A stretch of 64,000 nt of DNA from Betaproteobacteria bacterium. Its GTDB lineage: Bacteria; Pseudomonadota; Gammaproteobacteria; Burkholderiales; Burkholderiaceae_C. The position numbers were made by a program, and so were the translations under genes. The stretch lies in the NCBI GenBank assembly GCA_016704535.1, contig JADIZZ010000012.1:148563-212562 (forward strand). The letters are read 5' to 3'. Of the stretch, positions 62,004 to 64,000 are shown in pieces (positions within the stretch are counted from its first letter, which is position 1; each line of letters starts with the position of its first letter). The notes under the pieces were generated by a model that saw nothing but the letters and a program-made list of their open reading frames with translations, made no database searches and was not told where the DNA came from.

Positions 62004-63854
62004 TCAGCGGCCGCGCAGGAAGAGTGCGTCGAGTTCCTTCAGCGTCACCTGGCGCCAGGTGGGGCGGCCGTGGTTGCAGGTGTCGGCGCGCTCGGTGGCT
62101 TCCATCTCGCGCAGCAGCGCGTTCATCTCTTCCAGCGTCAGACGGCGGTTGGCGCGCACGGCGCCGTGGCAGGCCATCGTCGCCAGGATGTCGTCGCGCG
62201 CCCGCTGCACGACGCGGCTGGCGCCGGCGTCCTGCAGTTCGGCCAGCACCGAACGCGTGAGTTCGGCCAGGTCGGCGTCGGGCAGGGCCGCCGGGCGGCT
62301 GCGCACCACCAGTGTGGTGGCCGAGAGCACGCCGACGTCCAGCCCCAGCGCGTGCAGCGCAGGGCCTTCCGCTTCGACGGTGGCGATCTCGGCCGGCGTG
62401 GCCGACAGCGCCTGCGGGATGAGCAGCGGCTGCGCGGGCAGCGTGTCGCCGGCCTGCGCGGCGCGCTTGAGCCGTTCGTAGACGATGCGCTCGTGCGCGG
62501 CGTGCATGTCGACGACGACCAGGCCCTGCGCGTTCTCGGCCAGCACGTAGGTGCCGGCGACCTGCGCCAACGCGCGGCCCAGCGGCCAGGCCGGCGCTTC
62601 GTCCTGGGCTGCGGCCGCCGCCGGTTCCGCCGGGGCGGCGCGCAGGCCGGCCCAGGTCGACAGGCCGCCGCTGCCTTGCGGGGTGCGCCAGGCGCCGGCG
62701 TCGCGCCACGCCGGCGCGGCTTCCTGCGCCGTCGGCAGGGGTTCGGCCAGCGCCAGCGAGGGCTGCCAGGCCGGCGCGAACGCGGGCGCGACCCGCGGCG
62801 CGAGGCCATCGATTGCCGGCAGCGGCACCGCGTCCGTGTCGGCCACGGCCGCCGCACGTGTCGGCGCCAGCGCGTCCTCCACCGCGCCGCGCACCGCCGA
62901 ATGCAGCGCGCGCCCGTCGCGGAAGCGCACTTCGACCTTGGTCGGGTGCACGTTGACGTCCACCAGCTCGGGCGCGATGGTGATGAACAGCAGGTAGGCC
63001 GGTTGGCGGCTGCCGTGCAGCTGGTCTTCGTAGGCCGAACGCACGGCGTGGGCGATGAGGCGGTCGCGCACGTGGCGGCCGTTGACGAAGAGGTACTGCA
63101 GGTCGGCGCGCGCCCGCGCGGCCTCGGGCTGGCCGACCCGCCCCAGCAGCTGCAGCGGGCCGCGCTGCGCCTGCAGCGTGCGGCTGGCGGCCTCGAAGTC
63201 GGCGCCCAGCACGTCGGCCCAGCGCTGCGCTGGCGCGGCGGCACGCCACTGCGCGGCCAGCCGGCCCTCGTGCCAGACGGCAAAGCCCACGTCGGGCCGT
63301 GCCAGCGCATGGCGGCGCACCGCTTCCAGCGCATGCGCGAACTCGGTGGCGTCGGTCTTCAGGAACTTGCGCCGCGCCGGTGTACTGAAGAAGAGTTCCT
63401 GCACCTCCACCGTGGTGCCCGAGCCGCGCGCCGCAGGCGCCAGTTCGCCGCTGCGCGCGTGCAGGCGCCACGCGTGTTCGGCGTCGGCCGTGCGTGTGGT
63501 GACGGCCATCTCGGAGACCGACGCGATGGCCGCCAGCGCCTCGCCGCGAAAGCCCATCGTGGCCACCGATTCCAGCTCGGCCAGCGAGCCGATCTTGCTG
63601 GTGGCGTGCCGCTTCAGCGCCAGCGGCAGGTCGGCACGTTCGATGCCGGCGCCGTCGTCCTCGACGACGATGCTGCGCACACCCCCGGCCAGCAATCGCA
63701 CCGTGACCTGCGTGGCGCCGGCGTCGAGCGCGTTGTCGACGAGTTCGCGCACCACCGAGGCCGGCCGCTCGACGACCTCGCCGGCGGCGATCTGGCTCAC
63801 CAGTTCGTCGGGCAGTTCGCGGATGCGGCGGCGCGGCGCCGGGGCGGGGTTCAT
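62004..63854 (-). CDS. mutL: DNA mismatch repair protein MutL
   Basis: A 616-residue MutL. The GHKL ATPase domain has motif I (ELVDNALDAGA), motif II (VEDDGAGI) and motif III (ATSKI, TMGFRGEAL). A variable linker of about 100 residues leads to the C-terminal dimerisation domain, which has the endonuclease motif DMHAAHERIVYE, matching D[Q/M]HAx2Ex4E, and CNHGRP near the end. It should therefore nick DNA itself in a MutH-free mismatch-repair pathway. Length and domain order are normal. Confidence 0.95.
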   Translation of the reverse strand: MNPAPAPRRRIRELPDELVSQIAAGEVVERPASVVRELVDNALDAGATQVTVRLLAGGVRSIVVEDDGAGIERADLPLALKRHATSKIGSLAELESVATMGFRGEALAAIASVSEMAVTTRTADAEHAWRLHARSGELAPAARGSGTTVEVQELFFSTPARRKFLKTDATEFAHALEAVRRHALARPDVGFAVWHEGRLAAQWRAAAPAQRWADVLGADFEAASRTLQAQRGPLQLLGRVGQPEAARARADLQYLFVNGRHVRDRLIAHAVRSAYEDQLHGSRQPAYLLFITIAPELVDVNVHPTKVEVRFRDGRALHSAVRGAVEDALAPTRAAAVADTDAVPLPAIDGLAPRVAPAFAPAWQPSLALAEPLPTAQEAAPAWRDAGAWRTPQGSGGLSTWAGLRAAPAEPAAAAAQDEAPAWPLGRALAQVAGTYVLAENAQGLVVVDMHAAHERIVYERLKRAAQAGDTLPAQPLLIPQALSATPAEIATVEAEGPALHALGLDVGVLSATTLVVRSRPAALPDADLAELTRSVLAELQDAGASRVVQRARDDILATMACHGAVRANRRLTLEEMNALLREMEATERADTCNHGRPTWRQVTLKELDALFLRGR

Positions 63855-63884
63855 GGCGCCGATGGTAAGGCGCAGCCGGCGAGG

Positions 63885-64000
63885 CTACATGCTGCGCCGG
63901 TACTGCCCGCCCACCTCGAACAACGCGTTCGTGATCTGCCCCAGGCTGCAGCAGCGCACCGCGTCCATCAGAACGGCGAAGACGTTGCCGTTGTCCATCA
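63885..64000 (-). CDS. IcmF-like fused acyl-CoA mutase, C-terminal end
   Basis: The last 38 residues of a minus-strand gene that runs off the window, ending NALFEVGGQYRRSM. The preceding GNVFAVLMDAVRCCSLGQI matches the extreme C terminus of IcmF, the B12-dependent isobutyryl-CoA mutase fused to its G-protein chaperone, and related methylmalonyl-CoA mutases. Only this fragment is visible, so family membership rests on the short end motif. Confidence 0.75.
   Translation of the reverse strand, partial: MDNGNVFAVLMDAVRCCSLGQITNALFEVGGQYRRSM

Overview
The window is dense, very GC-rich chromosomal DNA with no gap above about 230 bases between genes. Gene content and gene order point to a betaproteobacterium of the order Burkholderiales, probably in the Rubrivivax/Leptothrix/Methylibium neighbourhood. 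The signs are pcm-tolC-waaA in a row, orphan TctC/Bug receptors in number, a LytS/AlgZ-AlgR type pair, DUF1800/DUF1501, a MoxR + CoxE-like VWA pair, tamA-tamB, and an IcmF-like mutase next to mutL. The taxonomic placement is inference. I see no insertion sequence, prophage, CRISPR array, integrase or rRNA operon. One tRNA gene, tRNA-Arg(CCT), is present.

Layout. 1-2950: end of trmB, a small membrane protein, the cbpA-cbpM co-chaperone pair and, divergent from it, two small heat-shock proteins behind a clear sigma32-type promoter, closed by a terminator. 2950-7562: uppP, a DUF1439 lipoprotein, a self-regulated TetR-type repressor, a pcm-like methyltransferase and tolC. 7660-10373: DUF1800 (reading frame broken) and DUF1501. 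10391-15215: waaA, phosphomannomutase/phosphoglucomutase, and a LytS-type kinase with a LytTR response regulator. 15308-23697: an accessory catabolic/uptake region with two FAH-family hydrolases (one exported), an alpha/beta hydrolase, four orphan TctC-type receptors, a ModA-like binding protein without signal peptide, and a GntR regulator. 23734-29812: DEAD-box helicase, small unknown gene, Ada-AlkA fusion plus Ogt (alkylation repair), a diheme cytochrome c, MoxR ATPase and a GNAT enzyme. 29837-39387: S9 peptidase, a VWA protein (frame broken), tamA and tamB. 39422-42307: tRNA-Arg and a divergent ferric-iron-type ABC permease/ATPase pair with a candidate Fur site. 42480-49696: ctpA, a MoeB/ThiF-like E1 enzyme, a LOG-family hydrolase, arginase, a D-amino-acid dehydrogenase related to D-arginine dehydrogenase, and a peptidoglycan amidase. 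49756-54032: trypsin-like protease overlapping an FHA membrane protein, a PuuD-like hydrolase, an exported nuclease and a small lipoprotein. 54170-63854: Lhr-type helicase translationally linked to a DUF429 protein, L-asparaginase, an FHA-GGDEF cyclase, an AmpG-like transporter, a YciI-like lipoprotein and mutL. The window ends in the last codons of an IcmF-like acyl-CoA mutase.

Most genes are housekeeping. The parts that stand out are the Bug-receptor cluster, the protease/FHA pair, the Lhr/DUF429 pair, and the arginase/D-amino-acid dehydrogenase pair, whose specificity residues seem changed. Two conserved genes (DUF1800 and VWA) carry a one-base shift. Both may be sequencing or assembly errors rather than true pseudogenes.
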